Shown here: in pieces, positions 35,815 to 44,877 of the stretch | Layout of the letters: the number at the start of each line of letters is the position of its first letter | Numbering within the stretch: the first letter of the stretch is position 1 | Assembly (NCBI GenBank): GCA_021849805.1 | Contig: JAJZSL010000001.1 | Coordinates: 255,280 to 319,279, forward strand | Origin: a bacterium | GTDB lineage: Bacteria > Verrucomicrobiota > Verrucomicrobiia > Chthoniobacterales > UBA6821 | DNA length: 64,000 bases | Direction of reading: 5' to 3' | Translations under genes and position numbers: made by a program | The notes under the pieces: model-generated | Databases searched by the model: none | Seen by the model: the letters and a program-made list of their open reading frames with translations, nothing else | What the model was told of the DNA's origin: nothing

Positions 35815-36933
35815 ATGTTGCGTGTCGGAATTGTTGGCCTCCCTAATGTTGGAAAATCTACTCTCTTCAATGCCCTAACTCGCAGTCGGAAAGCAGAAGC
35901 AGCCAATTTTCCATTCTGTACCATTGAACCCAATATCGGTATTGTCAGTGTTCCCGATTCACGCTTAGATCGTTTGGCTACACTGAGCCATTCTCAGAAA
36001 ATCATTCCAGCAGCCATTGAGGTTGTCGATATTGCAGGCTTGGTCCAAGGAGCTAGCAAAGGAGAAGGTTTAGGAAATCAATTTTTAGGCCACATCCGTG
36101 AAGTTGATGCTATTATACAAGTTGTTCGCTGCTTTGATAATGAAAATATCCATCATGTTGCTGGAACTGTTGATCCCATTCGCGACATTGAAATTATCAG
36201 CACGGAACTCATTCTAGCTGATATGGCTTCCATTCAAAAACGAATGGAGCGACAAAGAAAAGCAGCTCGGAGTGGTGACAAAATAGCGAAGGCAGAAATA
36301 GCTCTTGGTGAAAAACTACTTCCTCATCTCAATGCAGGAGCTCCTGCGCTCAGTGCTGATCTCTCTCTGGAAGAGAAGAAACTACTTTCTAGTTTTTATC
36401 TTTTAAGTGCTAAGCCGATTCTTTTCGCAGCCAATTTGCAAGAAGATGATCTTGCTCATCTTGAGGAAACTTCTCGCCCTGCATTCAAGTACGTTCAGCA
36501 AGTTGAGGAGTATGCTAAGAACAATTTTGGGACCTCTCTTGTTGTTATTAGCGCTCAAATTGAGAGTGAACTTGCAGAGCTTCCTTCAGAAGATGCTGCG
36601 GAGTATTTAGCTGGACTTGGGATTAGTGACAGTGGAGTTGGCCTCCTCATTAGAAAAGCGTATCAACTTCTTGGACTAAGAACCTATTTTACCTATGGTC
36701 CTAAGGAAACACGTGCTTGGACAATTCGTGCTGGAGATAAGGCACCAGCAGCTGCAGGAGTCATTCATTCTGACTTTGAGCGTGGCTTTATTGCTGCTGA
36801 AACAATAGCATATGATGACTTAAATACCCTAGGTTCTGCTTCCAAATGCCGCGAGCAGGGAAAACTTCGTATTGAAGGCAGAGAATATGAAGTGCAGGAT
36901 GGAGATGTTCTTGAGTTTCGTTTCAATGTCTAG
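35815..36933 (+). CDS. ychF: redox-regulated ATPase YchF
   Basis: The 372-residue Obg-family P-loop protein has G1 GLPNVGKSTLFNAL, NFPFCTIEPN, G3 DIAGLVQGASKGEGLGN and the C-terminal TGS domain with FTYGPKETRAWTIRAG and IHSDFERGFIAAE. YchF binds ribosomes and prefers ATP. An in-frame TTG directly precedes the ATG at 35815. Confidence 0.97.
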   Translation: MLRVGIVGLPNVGKSTLFNALTRSRKAEAANFPFCTIEPNIGIVSVPDSRLDRLATLSHSQKIIPAAIEVVDIAGLVQGASKGEGLGNQFLGHIREVDAIIQVVRCFDNENIHHVAGTVDPIRDIEIISTELILADMASIQKRMERQRKAARSGDKIAKAEIALGEKLLPHLNAGAPALSADLSLEEKKLLSSFYLLSAKPILFAANLQEDDLAHLEETSRPAFKYVQQVEEYAKNNFGTSLVVISAQIESELAELPSEDAAEYLAGLGISDSGVGLLIRKAYQLLGLRTYFTYGPKETRAWTIRAGDKAPAAAGVIHSDFERGFIAAETIAYDDLNTLGSASKCREQGKLRIEGREYEVQDGDVLEFRFNV

Positions 36934-36974
36934 CATCTGGACTCAAAAAGTCTTTCTTTTGAGTTACCATTGTC

Positions 36975-38078
36975 ATGACTTCTTCTCTACGCTCTTGTGC
37001 CCAGCATTCCTCAGAAACACTGGGAAGGACTTTTTTAGAGAAACCGCATGCTTTTCGCAATTGTTTTGAACGGGATCGCGATAGAATTATTCACAGCACG
37101 GCCTTTCGAAGACTAGATGGCAAAACACAAGTCTTCCTCAACGGTCAAGGTGATTACTACAGAACAAGACTGACCCATACAATCGAAGTCGCCTCCATTA
37201 GTCGTACAATAGCGCGTGCTCTTCGACTCAACGAAGATCTTTGTGAAGCAATTGCGCTTGCTCACGATTTAGGACATCCTCCTTTTGGACATGCAGGAGA
37301 GAAAATGCTTCAGCAGCTCATGAAAGATCATGGAGGTTTTGATCATAATGAACAAAGTTTACGTGTTGTAGAATTTTTAGAAGAGGGATACTTGCCTTTC
37401 TCAGGACTTAATCTCTCCTACGAAGTTCTTGAAGGCTTAAGAAAACATCATCATCGCTTTGTAACTCCAGAAGGAGTGACCTACTGCTCTCCCTCACTGG
37501 AAGCACAGCTAGTCAATATTGCTGATGAAATCGCCTACTATAGTCATGATCTTGATGATGGAGTGGAGGCAGGACTTTTAGATCCTAGGGAATTGGAGAA
37601 TTTGACTCTTTGGGCTCAAGCAAAAGAAGAAGCTATAGAACAATCAACGTATTTTGCTACTACTGGCAACATAGAGAAGAACCGTAAATTGATTTTACGC
37701 TGTCTCATCAATAAGCAAGTTGAAGAACTACTTGCTTACAGTAGAAAAGCTCTTGAAGGAGCAAATTTTCATTCTGTTATGGAAGTCCGAAAGCATCCCA
37801 AGCATCTTCTTGGTTTTTCAAAATCTCACCAGAAGGCGAATCGAGAGTTGCGCTATTTTCTCTACGAACATTTTTACAGAAATCCGATGCTAACAACTAG
37901 CAATGAGGAGGCTTGTCGAAAAATCGAAGTTCTTTTTCGCTACTTTCAGGAAAATCCTCATCGCATTGGCCTTCGCTTTCTAGAGCGTCTTGAGAAAGAG
38001 GGTAAGCATCGTGCGATTTGTGATTATATTGCTGGAATGACTGATCGTTACTTGAAAAGTTCCTTTGCTTCTCTATGA
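36975..38078 (+). CDS. dgt: dGTPase-like HD-domain triphosphohydrolase
   Basis: The 367-residue protein follows the short bacterial Dgt-like pattern: RDRDRIIHSTAFRRLDGKTQVF, then the HD ligands in TRLTHTIEVA and ALAHDLGHPPFGHAGE, and the aspartate in DEIAYYSHDLDDG. It hydrolyses dNTPs to nucleosides and triphosphate, affecting dNTP pools. It is 41 bp downstream of ychF. Confidence 0.92.
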   Translation: MTSSLRSCAQHSSETLGRTFLEKPHAFRNCFERDRDRIIHSTAFRRLDGKTQVFLNGQGDYYRTRLTHTIEVASISRTIARALRLNEDLCEAIALAHDLGHPPFGHAGEKMLQQLMKDHGGFDHNEQSLRVVEFLEEGYLPFSGLNLSYEVLEGLRKHHHRFVTPEGVTYCSPSLEAQLVNIADEIAYYSHDLDDGVEAGLLDPRELENLTLWAQAKEEAIEQSTYFATTGNIEKNRKLILRCLINKQVEELLAYSRKALEGANFHSVMEVRKHPKHLLGFSKSHQKANRELRYFLYEHFYRNPMLTTSNEEACRKIEVLFRYFQENPHRIGLRFLERLEKEGKHRAICDYIAGMTDRYLKSSFASL

Positions 38079-38115
38079 TTATTTCCGTTAAATTGAGAAA
38101 AGATCCTTAATTTTT

Positions 38116-38703
38116 ATGAAATCGATAACTTATTCCTTTTTAGTAGCATTGATTTTCTTGGCAACTTCAGAATTTCTTGTTGCTTCTAATAATATCCTCT
38201 TAGCTCAACAAACACTCTCGAGACTCGGTTATTATAACGGTTCTATGGACGGCAATATGGGTAGCGCCACAAGTGCTGCTATTCGCCGATTTCAAATTGC
38301 TAATCATTTGCGCCCTACTGGAACATTGACTCCTCCAACCAAAGAAGCTCTTGGAATTGATCTTGCCCAAGACCATGATTATTCAGCAAATCAGAAATCA
38401 TCTTACTGCAAGCATGAGCAAGTCATACCACCTTCTCCCAAAGCATTAGCTGATCTCTTTATTGGAGGCCCTCTACTTTCAGCTTCTCCAGAAATTCAAG
38501 TTGCTACTGTGCGTAGAGCTCAAGAAAATTTAAAAGTCTTAGGTTACTACAATGGTCCTCTGAATGGATTGCCTGATGCCAATCTCAAAGCAGCGCTGAT
38601 GACCTATCAAAAAGATAGTAAATTTAAATGCTCCGGAAGACTTGATAAAATCACGCTCATGGGCCTGGATATACTTCCTGGAGTTTATCATCCAGGTCAG
38701 TAG
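38116..38703 (+). CDS. exported protein with two peptidoglycan-binding domains
   Basis: The 195-residue protein has a signal peptide (MKSITYSFLVALIFLATSEF, cleavage near residue 24) and two PG_binding_1 repeats: about 28-78 (LSRLGYYNGSMDGNMGS) and about 131-187 (LKVLGYYNGPLNGLPDA). No catalytic domain is present, so it probably acts as a wall-bound structural or targeting protein. The LGYYNG start of both repeats suggests internal duplication. Confidence 0.85.
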   Translation: MKSITYSFLVALIFLATSEFLVASNNILLAQQTLSRLGYYNGSMDGNMGSATSAAIRRFQIANHLRPTGTLTPPTKEALGIDLAQDHDYSANQKSSYCKHEQVIPPSPKALADLFIGGPLLSASPEIQVATVRRAQENLKVLGYYNGPLNGLPDANLKAALMTYQKDSKFKCSGRLDKITLMGLDILPGVYHPGQ

Positions 38704-38955
38704 CTGCGCTTTTTCAAAGGCAAACTTAAGAGAATTTACATATGCTCATGGTCTTGAGCTTAAAACAACTTGAGAGTTTTAAAAAGTAGCTCCTAGAGCA
38801 TTACCATAACCAGAGAACATTAAAAACTAAGACTCCTCGCTAGGCCTTCTAGCTCTAGAAATCCCTGAAGAAAACTTCTGAATTTATCAATTTAGTTTTC
38901 ATTCACGTTGGTAGTTTAAGTTTTTCTGTAAACGAAGATTTCATCAATCATTTCC

Positions 38956-40149
38956 TTGAAAAAAAAAGAATTTTTTTGGCTCTTCTTATTAGAACTATTC
39001 CTTTTTTTTCTTTTCATGACTGGTTGTCAAAAAAGAAAAAACAATTCAGAAGTTACACAGCTACACAAACCAAGTGATATTCTTAAATTAGCTAATGGAG
39101 CTACGCTAAGAACCTCTGTTATTCCTCACGTTGAGGAGAAAAAAAGTGCACTCTCTACGGCAGCTAATCCGGAGGCTTATCGACTGAATCTTACCTTAAA
39201 TGTTCAGATTCCAGCTCCTGCAACAACCATGGAAGATCTTTCTCTTGCAACACCAGAACTGCCAATGGCCCTTCCCTCTCTCAGAGAAATGCTCTCTTCC
39301 TATTCCTTGCCGGAGAAGAAAGGTAGCACTTTTTTTTATGACACTCTTTTTGAGAATAAAATCAGAGTTCTAGAACGTCAACTCACTTCGCTCACCCAGC
39401 TATCATCGCGGGAATCACTCTATGACTGTCAAACAATCCTCACTCTTACCAACCAACTCACGCAGACTCCTCTTCTTTTGATTCAGGCAATCATGAATGT
39501 GAATGCCGATGGTTCTGATGGTGATCGAAATATTCCACTTGAAAAGCTCTCTTCAACCTATCAACCACAAACAAACTATCGTTGGAATAAAACTTCACTT
39601 CATCCCAATCCTAATATTGCGCAACTTAAAGAAGAGCTTTCCAAAATTCAAGAATCCATCGATAAAGAAAAAAATACTCTAGAAGAGGAAGGAAAAAAGG
39701 CACAACAGGTTCTCTTCTTACAAAGAACAGTAGAAGAATTAGAACATTGGAGTTTTCTCATCGGCTCAGCAGATCCTTTTATCGTACTGCCTAAGTTTAT
39801 GTTGGACAAAAAAGAAGGAGGAGCCTCGTTAGGAGACTATGCCATTGTATTTTACAATGGGACACTTTATCCAGCTATTGTTGGTGATCTTGGTCCTTCT
39901 TCAAAAATTGGAGAAGCATCCTTGAGAATCTGTCGTGCTATTGATTCTCGATCTAGTGCAACACATCGACCATTGAGCTCTCCTCATGTTACTTATTTAG
40001 TTTTTCCAGGGTCTGCTGATTTTCCCTTTCAAGCTCCTAATTACAAACATTGGAGCCAACGTTGCCATGAGTTATGGGAAAAAATTGGAGGAAGCAACCA
40101 AGTGCTATGGCATGAGTGGGAGGAACTAGATCAGCCTTGGAAAAATTAA
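38956..40149 (+). CDS. lipoprotein with GH75 chitosanase-like C-terminal domain
   Basis: The 397-residue protein starts at TTG 38956, required because the signal sequence (MKKKEFFWLF onward) begins there; the lipobox is MTGC with C24. The C-terminal part has the fungal chitosanase (GH75) pattern: VNADGSDGDRN, DPFIVLPKFML, GDYAIVFYNGTLYPAIVGDL followed by GPSSKIGEAS, and TYLVFPGSADF. A predicted coiled coil (about 225-265) is inserted between the parts. GH75 enzymes cut chitosan; bacterial lipoprotein members may act on other amino-sugar polymers. Confidence 0.65.
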   Translation: MKKKEFFWLFLLELFLFFLFMTGCQKRKNNSEVTQLHKPSDILKLANGATLRTSVIPHVEEKKSALSTAANPEAYRLNLTLNVQIPAPATTMEDLSLATPELPMALPSLREMLSSYSLPEKKGSTFFYDTLFENKIRVLERQLTSLTQLSSRESLYDCQTILTLTNQLTQTPLLLIQAIMNVNADGSDGDRNIPLEKLSSTYQPQTNYRWNKTSLHPNPNIAQLKEELSKIQESIDKEKNTLEEEGKKAQQVLFLQRTVEELEHWSFLIGSADPFIVLPKFMLDKKEGGASLGDYAIVFYNGTLYPAIVGDLGPSSKIGEASLRICRAIDSRSSATHRPLSSPHVTYLVFPGSADFPFQAPNYKHWSQRCHELWEKIGGSNQVLWHEWEELDQPWKN

Positions 40150-40208
40150 GCCCATCCTTTTAAAGAAAAAAGAGGCCATGGTTTTCTCTCTCTTCAATTT
40201 AGAATATT

Positions 40209-41798
40209 CTAGTCCTTCAGGCGTTTCTTAAACATAGAGAACAAATCATCTACTGCTTCTATATGAAGGAGCATGCATGAGCATACAAAAAGTCCAAGAG
40301 CTACTAAAATCGTCACTAAAAGTGCCAGAAATTTCAAAGTGAAAGCTTTTTCCTGGAAATGTGCGAGCCAAGGCAAGGCAACTATTATTAGTGAAACCAT
40401 TGGTACTGTCGCTAGTAACGTGCGCCACACTGTTGAAATCAATTCATGAAAGTGAAGAGATCCAACAAAACGAATCATGAAAATGTAGAGAAGTGACATA
40501 TTCGCTGTAGCTGCGAGTGCTGTGGAAAGAGCTAATCCTCGATGTCCCAAGTGAAGTTTAAAAATAAAAATCCAATTAAAGAATAAGTTAAGAGCGATCG
40601 AGAAAAAACTAGCCATCATTGGTGTCCAACGATGATTGAGGGCATAAAAAGCTGGTGAGAGTACTTTAATACAAGAATAAGAAACCAGTCCTAGAGCATA
40701 ACATTGAAGTGCCATTGAAGTTTGTAACGTATCGCTAGCATGAAACTTTCCACGTTCATAAATAAGAGCAATAATGGGATAAGCTAAGGTCATGAGGCCT
40801 ACTGCAGAGGGAAGCGTTAGAAAAATTGCTAGTCGTAGCGCTCGTGAAAGCGTTGCTCGAAACTCAATGAAATCTCCTAATGCTGCGATTTTTGAAACGA
40901 GTGGTAGTGTCACTGTAGCAATGGCAACTCCAAAAACACCGAGTGGTAATTGCATCAAGCGAAAAGCATAAGAGAGCCAGCTGACTGCTCCATCTCCCAA
41001 ATAAGAAGCAAAAATACTATTCACCATGACATTGATTTGTACTGCACTAGCAGCAATCACAGCGGGAAGCATGAGAAGAAGAACTTGTTTAACACCAGGG
41101 TCGACCCATTGAAAATCAAAAGAAAAACGAAAGCCAACCTTCGAGAGGCTAGGAAGTTGAACCAAGAGCTGCAATAGCCCTCCAAGCAACGTTCCAAGAG
41201 CTAGTCCGCTGAGTGCTCGTTCTCCAAAATGAGGATCCAAATACCATCCAAAACAAACACCTCCTAAAATAGAACCCAAATTGAAGAAACTGGAAGCCAG
41301 AGCAGGAGCGGTAAAAATATTTTTTGCATTCAACATCCCCATTACTAGAGCCGCTAAGGATACGAGCAAAATGAAAGGGTACATCATTCTAGTTAATAAA
41401 ATTGTTAGTACTACTTTCTGAGTTGAAAAGCCAGGAGCCAGAAGAGCAATGAGCTCAGGAGCAAAGAGAACACCCAACAAGGAGAGAAAAGTCATGAAAA
41501 GCGTTGTTAAGCTCATCATCTTGGAAGCCAGTTGCCAGGCGGATTGATCACTCTCTTTAGCAATTCGTTGAGAAAAAACGGTCACAAAAGCAGTAGAGAG
41601 AGCTCCTTCAGCAAAAAGATCTCGCAGGAGATTAGGAGCACGAAATGCTGTTAGAAAAGCATCCATCCCCCAACCTGCACCAAAGAGTCCTGCAAAAATG
41701 AGCTCCCGAGCAAGGCCTAAAACTCTACTGAGCATGACCGCAGCAGCGACAATACCAGCAGCACGAGTATTCAGACGATTCGGAGGAGGACTCTTCAT
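40209..41798 (-). CDS. murJ: lipid II flippase MurJ
   Basis: This 529-residue membrane protein has about 14 helices and the MurJ/MviN N-terminal signature (MLSRVLGLARELIFAGLFGA, DAFLTAFRAPNLLRDLFAEG with ALSTAFVTVF). It moves lipid II across the inner membrane for peptidoglycan synthesis. The next genes on its strand lie upstream (MFS transporter, 51 bp away). Confidence 0.95.
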   Translation of the reverse strand: MKSPPPNRLNTRAAGIVAAAVMLSRVLGLARELIFAGLFGAGWGMDAFLTAFRAPNLLRDLFAEGALSTAFVTVFSQRIAKESDQSAWQLASKMMSLTTLFMTFLSLLGVLFAPELIALLAPGFSTQKVVLTILLTRMMYPFILLVSLAALVMGMLNAKNIFTAPALASSFFNLGSILGGVCFGWYLDPHFGERALSGLALGTLLGGLLQLLVQLPSLSKVGFRFSFDFQWVDPGVKQVLLLMLPAVIAASAVQINVMVNSIFASYLGDGAVSWLSYAFRLMQLPLGVFGVAIATVTLPLVSKIAALGDFIEFRATLSRALRLAIFLTLPSAVGLMTLAYPIIALIYERGKFHASDTLQTSMALQCYALGLVSYSCIKVLSPAFYALNHRWTPMMASFFSIALNLFFNWIFIFKLHLGHRGLALSTALAATANMSLLYIFMIRFVGSLHFHELISTVWRTLLATVPMVSLIIVALPWLAHFQEKAFTLKFLALLVTILVALGLFVCSCMLLHIEAVDDLFSMFKKRLKD

Positions 41799-41849
41799 GA
41801 GAAAGATGAGTTAGCCTAGCTGCTTGAGCCATGAGGAAGCCATAACTTT

Positions 41850-43130
41850 CTACTCGATTCTCAATGAGCTTGAGCTCGAGCAGAGAGGTAGGAGTGGAAT
41901 GAGAAGAAGACTCAAGATAACAGTCATTCCTCCTAGAAGAAGACTGCTAGCCACTCCCCAATGGGAGGCTACCCCTCCCATCCACGCTGAGGAGAGAGCG
42001 ATCCCTCCCTGGTAGATCACAACATAAATGGAAATAGCTCTCCCTTTGAGCTCTTCAGAGGCACTTAGTTGTATGGCGATATTATAATTTACAATCACCA
42101 GGATCCAAGTTGCCCCCAGGATAACCATGAGCGCATTGATCATAATGATTGTTTTCAGGATGGTTAAAAAGAACAAGATCACACTAAAAATAAGCGAAGA
42201 AATAACGATGATCGTATCCATGGAGTAGGTAGAGCGCAATCGTGGCAGCAGAAGAGCGCCAAGAACAGAGCCGACTCCAAATAAGCTCATGAGCTCTCCA
42301 AAAGCACTTGCTCCTAGGTGAAAATTCTCCTTAGCAAGAAGTGGAAGTAATCCTAAGAAACCAGCACCTCCCATCATGAATAAAGCAAATCGGAGGGTTG
42401 CTCCTAACAAGACGTTCGACTTGATGAGAAAGATAGCTATCTCTAAGAAGGATTGGAAAAAAGAGTTCATGATTCCTTGAGAAGTGTTAAGAATCGATCT
42501 GTTCTTAACAGGGACACGTAATAGGCCAAGGAGAATGGCAATGAAGGAGAGTCCATTCGCGAGGAAAACCATAGGAGCACCAAGAATACTCACCAATAAT
42601 CCTCCTAAAGCTGGCCCCATGGTGCGTGCTAGGTTAAAAGCAATGCTATTGAGGGAAACAGCAGCAGAGAGATGATTGGGAGGAACTAAGTCTTGAAGTA
42701 GAGCCAACCAGGTTGGGAAATGAAGGGCTGCTCCCAAACCAATCAAAAAAAGTAAGATCAGTAAGGAGCAGGGCGTCATTTTACCTAGCACTGCCAAGAG
42801 TGACATGAGCAGCACAAAAAACATCATCCAGCATTGGGCAATAATGAGGAGCAAACGTCGATCAAGAAGATCAGCAAACACCCCAGCAGGAATTCCCATG
42901 AGAAGAATAGGAAAACTAAAGGCACTCTGCACTAGGCCAATGAGCCATGGAGAGGTTGTCAGTGAGGTCATCAACCAAGCTGCAGCAATAGCATGCATCA
43001 TGGTTCCAAGATTTGAGAGAAAATTACCGATCCAAAGAAGCTTAAATAGTGGATTGCTTAGAGGAGCTATAATGGAGGATGAAGAAGAACTCCATTTCTT
43101 GAATTTAGAAAATGGTAAGAACATGCTCAC
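41850..43130 (-). CDS. MFS transporter, EntS-like (MFS_3) family
   Basis: The 426-residue protein has 12 predicted helices. NPLFKLLWIGNFLSNLGTMM, the loop A motif GVFADLLDRRLLLI and NSIAFNLARTMGPALGGLLV are typical of the MFS_3/EntS-type exporters (siderophore or drug efflux). The substrate is unknown. It has a serine-rich N-terminus (SSSSSS at about 14-19). Confidence 0.85.
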   Translation of the reverse strand: MSMFLPFSKFKKWSSSSSSIIAPLSNPLFKLLWIGNFLSNLGTMMHAIAAAWLMTSLTTSPWLIGLVQSAFSFPILLMGIPAGVFADLLDRRLLLIIAQCWMMFFVLLMSLLAVLGKMTPCSLLILLFLIGLGAALHFPTWLALLQDLVPPNHLSAAVSLNSIAFNLARTMGPALGGLLVSILGAPMVFLANGLSFIAILLGLLRVPVKNRSILNTSQGIMNSFFQSFLEIAIFLIKSNVLLGATLRFALFMMGGAGFLGLLPLLAKENFHLGASAFGELMSLFGVGSVLGALLLPRLRSTYSMDTIIVISSLIFSVILFFLTILKTIIMINALMVILGATWILVIVNYNIAIQLSASEELKGRAISIYVVIYQGGIALSSAWMGGVASHWGVASSLLLGGMTVILSLLLIPLLPLCSSSSSLRIE

Positions 43131-43170
43131 TATTTCAAGCTCCTAGAACGAAGTAGCGATCCTACCCTAG

Positions 43171-43626
43171 CTATCGACGTCCTTGAGAATGTTCTGAGGG
43201 GCCAGATTTTTGTTGGGAACCATTTAAGCATTCACTCCAAGCTTCATCTACAAGTTGTTGAGTAGTCTTGAGTTGTTGAGTAGTCTTGAGTATTTCATCT
43301 TTATTATTCACGCTTTTAGAATCAGAAGGAAGATTCTCTGGGAGGAAAAGATTTCTAAATCTACTAATAATTTGTCCTACAATATTTTTTCCTTCTACTT
43401 GAGATGCTTTGGCTTGTTCTGGAGTTTTCCAACTAAAAGTAATTTTCCAACCAGCCATACAGCCTGTTACATTCTCCCACCCTTTAGCTATAAGGGCTCC
43501 AAGAAGACCACGAACTAAGGAGACTTTCTCTTGCCAAGAGAGCAGTTGTTCAGCTGGCTTATTCCCTGAAGAAGCTGTGGTTGGAGAGGAGGTTGGATTT
43601 TTTGAAGAAGAAAACAGAAAAGACAT
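43171..43626 (-). CDS. unrecognised 151-residue protein with a short tandem repeat
   Basis: The protein has a serine/threonine-rich N-terminus (1-25), a central region (LVRGLLGALIAKGWENVTG and WKITFSWKTPEQAKA) and a polar C-terminus. An exact 18-bp tandem duplication (43255-43272 and 43273-43290) encodes KTTQQL twice. There is no signal peptide or known motif. It stands between the MFS gene and the inverted-repeat element upstream of its start. Real but unknown. Confidence 0.6.
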   Translation of the reverse strand: MSFLFSSSKNPTSSPTTASSGNKPAEQLLSWQEKVSLVRGLLGALIAKGWENVTGCMAGWKITFSWKTPEQAKASQVEGKNIVGQIISRFRNLFLPENLPSDSKSVNNKDEILKTTQQLKTTQQLVDEAWSECLNGSQQKSGPSEHSQGRR

Positions 43627-43734
43627 AAAAAAGTGGTTATTACAAGTTGCTATTAATTTTGAATCATCTTCTCTAATCTTTTTTGATTGATCTCATGATC
43701 GTGGTTGTTGAGCTCTCTAATTTTTAGATGAACC

Positions 43735-43898
43735 GTAGTGTATTAAATTGAAAAAGGCACATCATTAGCTTGCTCTTTTTCCCTAGGACTGCGTTCTCAA
43801 ATCTTGCATTATCATTGGATAGCACTTCAATTTTCGGGCCTTGCCCTACGAAAAAATTTCTCTGCTCCTAATGTGTCTTTTTCAATTTAATACACTAC
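43735..43898 (-). mobile_element. copy B: ~164-bp MITE-like element with near-perfect 28-bp terminal inverted repeats
   Basis: The left end (43735-43762, GTAGTGTATTAAATTG...) and right end (43871-43898) are inverted repeats matching at 27 of 28 positions. The interior has no coding capacity. A diverged full-length copy is at 33825-33987. No clear target-site duplication is seen. The element begins 5 bp after the trpS stop codon, in the sense orientation of trpS. It could be a non-autonomous transposon or a structured 3' element; as RNA it would fold into one long hairpin. Confidence 0.8.
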
Positions 43899-43902
43899 AA
43901 GA

Positions 43903-44865
43903 TTATCGCAAGCCTACAGCGGAGCGAACTTTCTCTAAAAGAGCATGAGCAATGGCATTAGCCCTCTCTGCTCCTTGGGCAAGAGTAGACTCAACATAAT
44001 CGAGGTTATTGAGTAACTGAGAACGACGCTCTCTCATAGGCAAAAAATAGTTCCAAATCGCTTCAAAGAGCTCTTTTTTAAAAGTTCCATAGCCGACCCC
44101 ACCTGATTGAAAGCGCTCTTTCATTGTCTGATAATCAGCTGGTGAAGCAACATGAGCATAGAGCTCTAAAATCACTGAATTCTCTGTAGACTTAGGACTC
44201 TCTAGAGAAGAGGAGTCTGTTTTTATACTCATGACCTGTTGACGTAGTGCCGATTCATCTAAAAAAAGTCCGATTGTATTTCCATAACTTTTGCTCATTT
44301 TAGCTCCATCAAGACCAGGAATCGAAGCAACTTCTTCACAAATACTTGGTTCTGGGAGTTTAAAGAGAGGTCCATAGGCCTCATTCATCTTCACTGCCAA
44401 ATCACGAGCCACTTCAACATGTTGTTTCTGATCCTTACCAACAGGTACTAAATCACTTTCATAAGCTAGAATGTCAGCTGCCATGAGCACTGGGTAAGAA
44501 AAGAGACCTAACGAAGAGGGAAGCCCTTTAGCAATTTTATCCTTATAAGAGTGACAGCGCTCCAGAAGCCCCATGGGAGCAAGGGTTGCTAAGATCCAAG
44601 AGAGTTCTCCAATCGCAGGAATCTCACTTTGGCGAAAAAAAATTGTTTTCTTAGGATCCAATCCAGCTGCTAAGAAATCGAGAGCAACCTCACGAATATT
44701 CTTTCGTAAAATATCCGCATGGCGTGTGGTGGTTAGTGCATGATAATCGGCAATAAAGTAGAGAGCCTCTCCCTGATCTTGCAATTGAAGAGCAGGACGC
44801 ATCATTCCAAAGTAATTGCCAAGATGTAGTGAGCCAGAAGGTTGGATACCAGAGAGAATACGCAT
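43903..44865 (-). CDS. trpS: tryptophanyl-tRNA synthetase
   Basis: The 320-residue class I synthetase has HIGH motif PSGSLHLGNYFG and KMSKS motif GAKMSKSYGN, with LVPVGKDQKQHVEVARD between. It charges tRNA-Trp. It is the last gene of the minus-strand run grx-queA-ribD-trpS, 12 bp after ribD. Copy B of the inverted-repeat element lies immediately downstream. Confidence 0.97.
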   Translation of the reverse strand: MRILSGIQPSGSLHLGNYFGMMRPALQLQDQGEALYFIADYHALTTTRHADILRKNIREVALDFLAAGLDPKKTIFFRQSEIPAIGELSWILATLAPMGLLERCHSYKDKIAKGLPSSLGLFSYPVLMAADILAYESDLVPVGKDQKQHVEVARDLAVKMNEAYGPLFKLPEPSICEEVASIPGLDGAKMSKSYGNTIGLFLDESALRQQVMSIKTDSSSLESPKSTENSVILELYAHVASPADYQTMKERFQSGGVGYGTFKKELFEAIWNYFLPMRERRSQLLNNLDYVESTLAQGAERANAIAHALLEKVRSAVGLR

Positions 44866-44877
44866 GCACTTAGTATA

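Noticed and set aside
43735..43898. Inverted-repeat element as an intact insertion sequence
   Set aside because: It is only 164 bp and has no room for a transposase; non-autonomous element or structured 3' RNA fits better.
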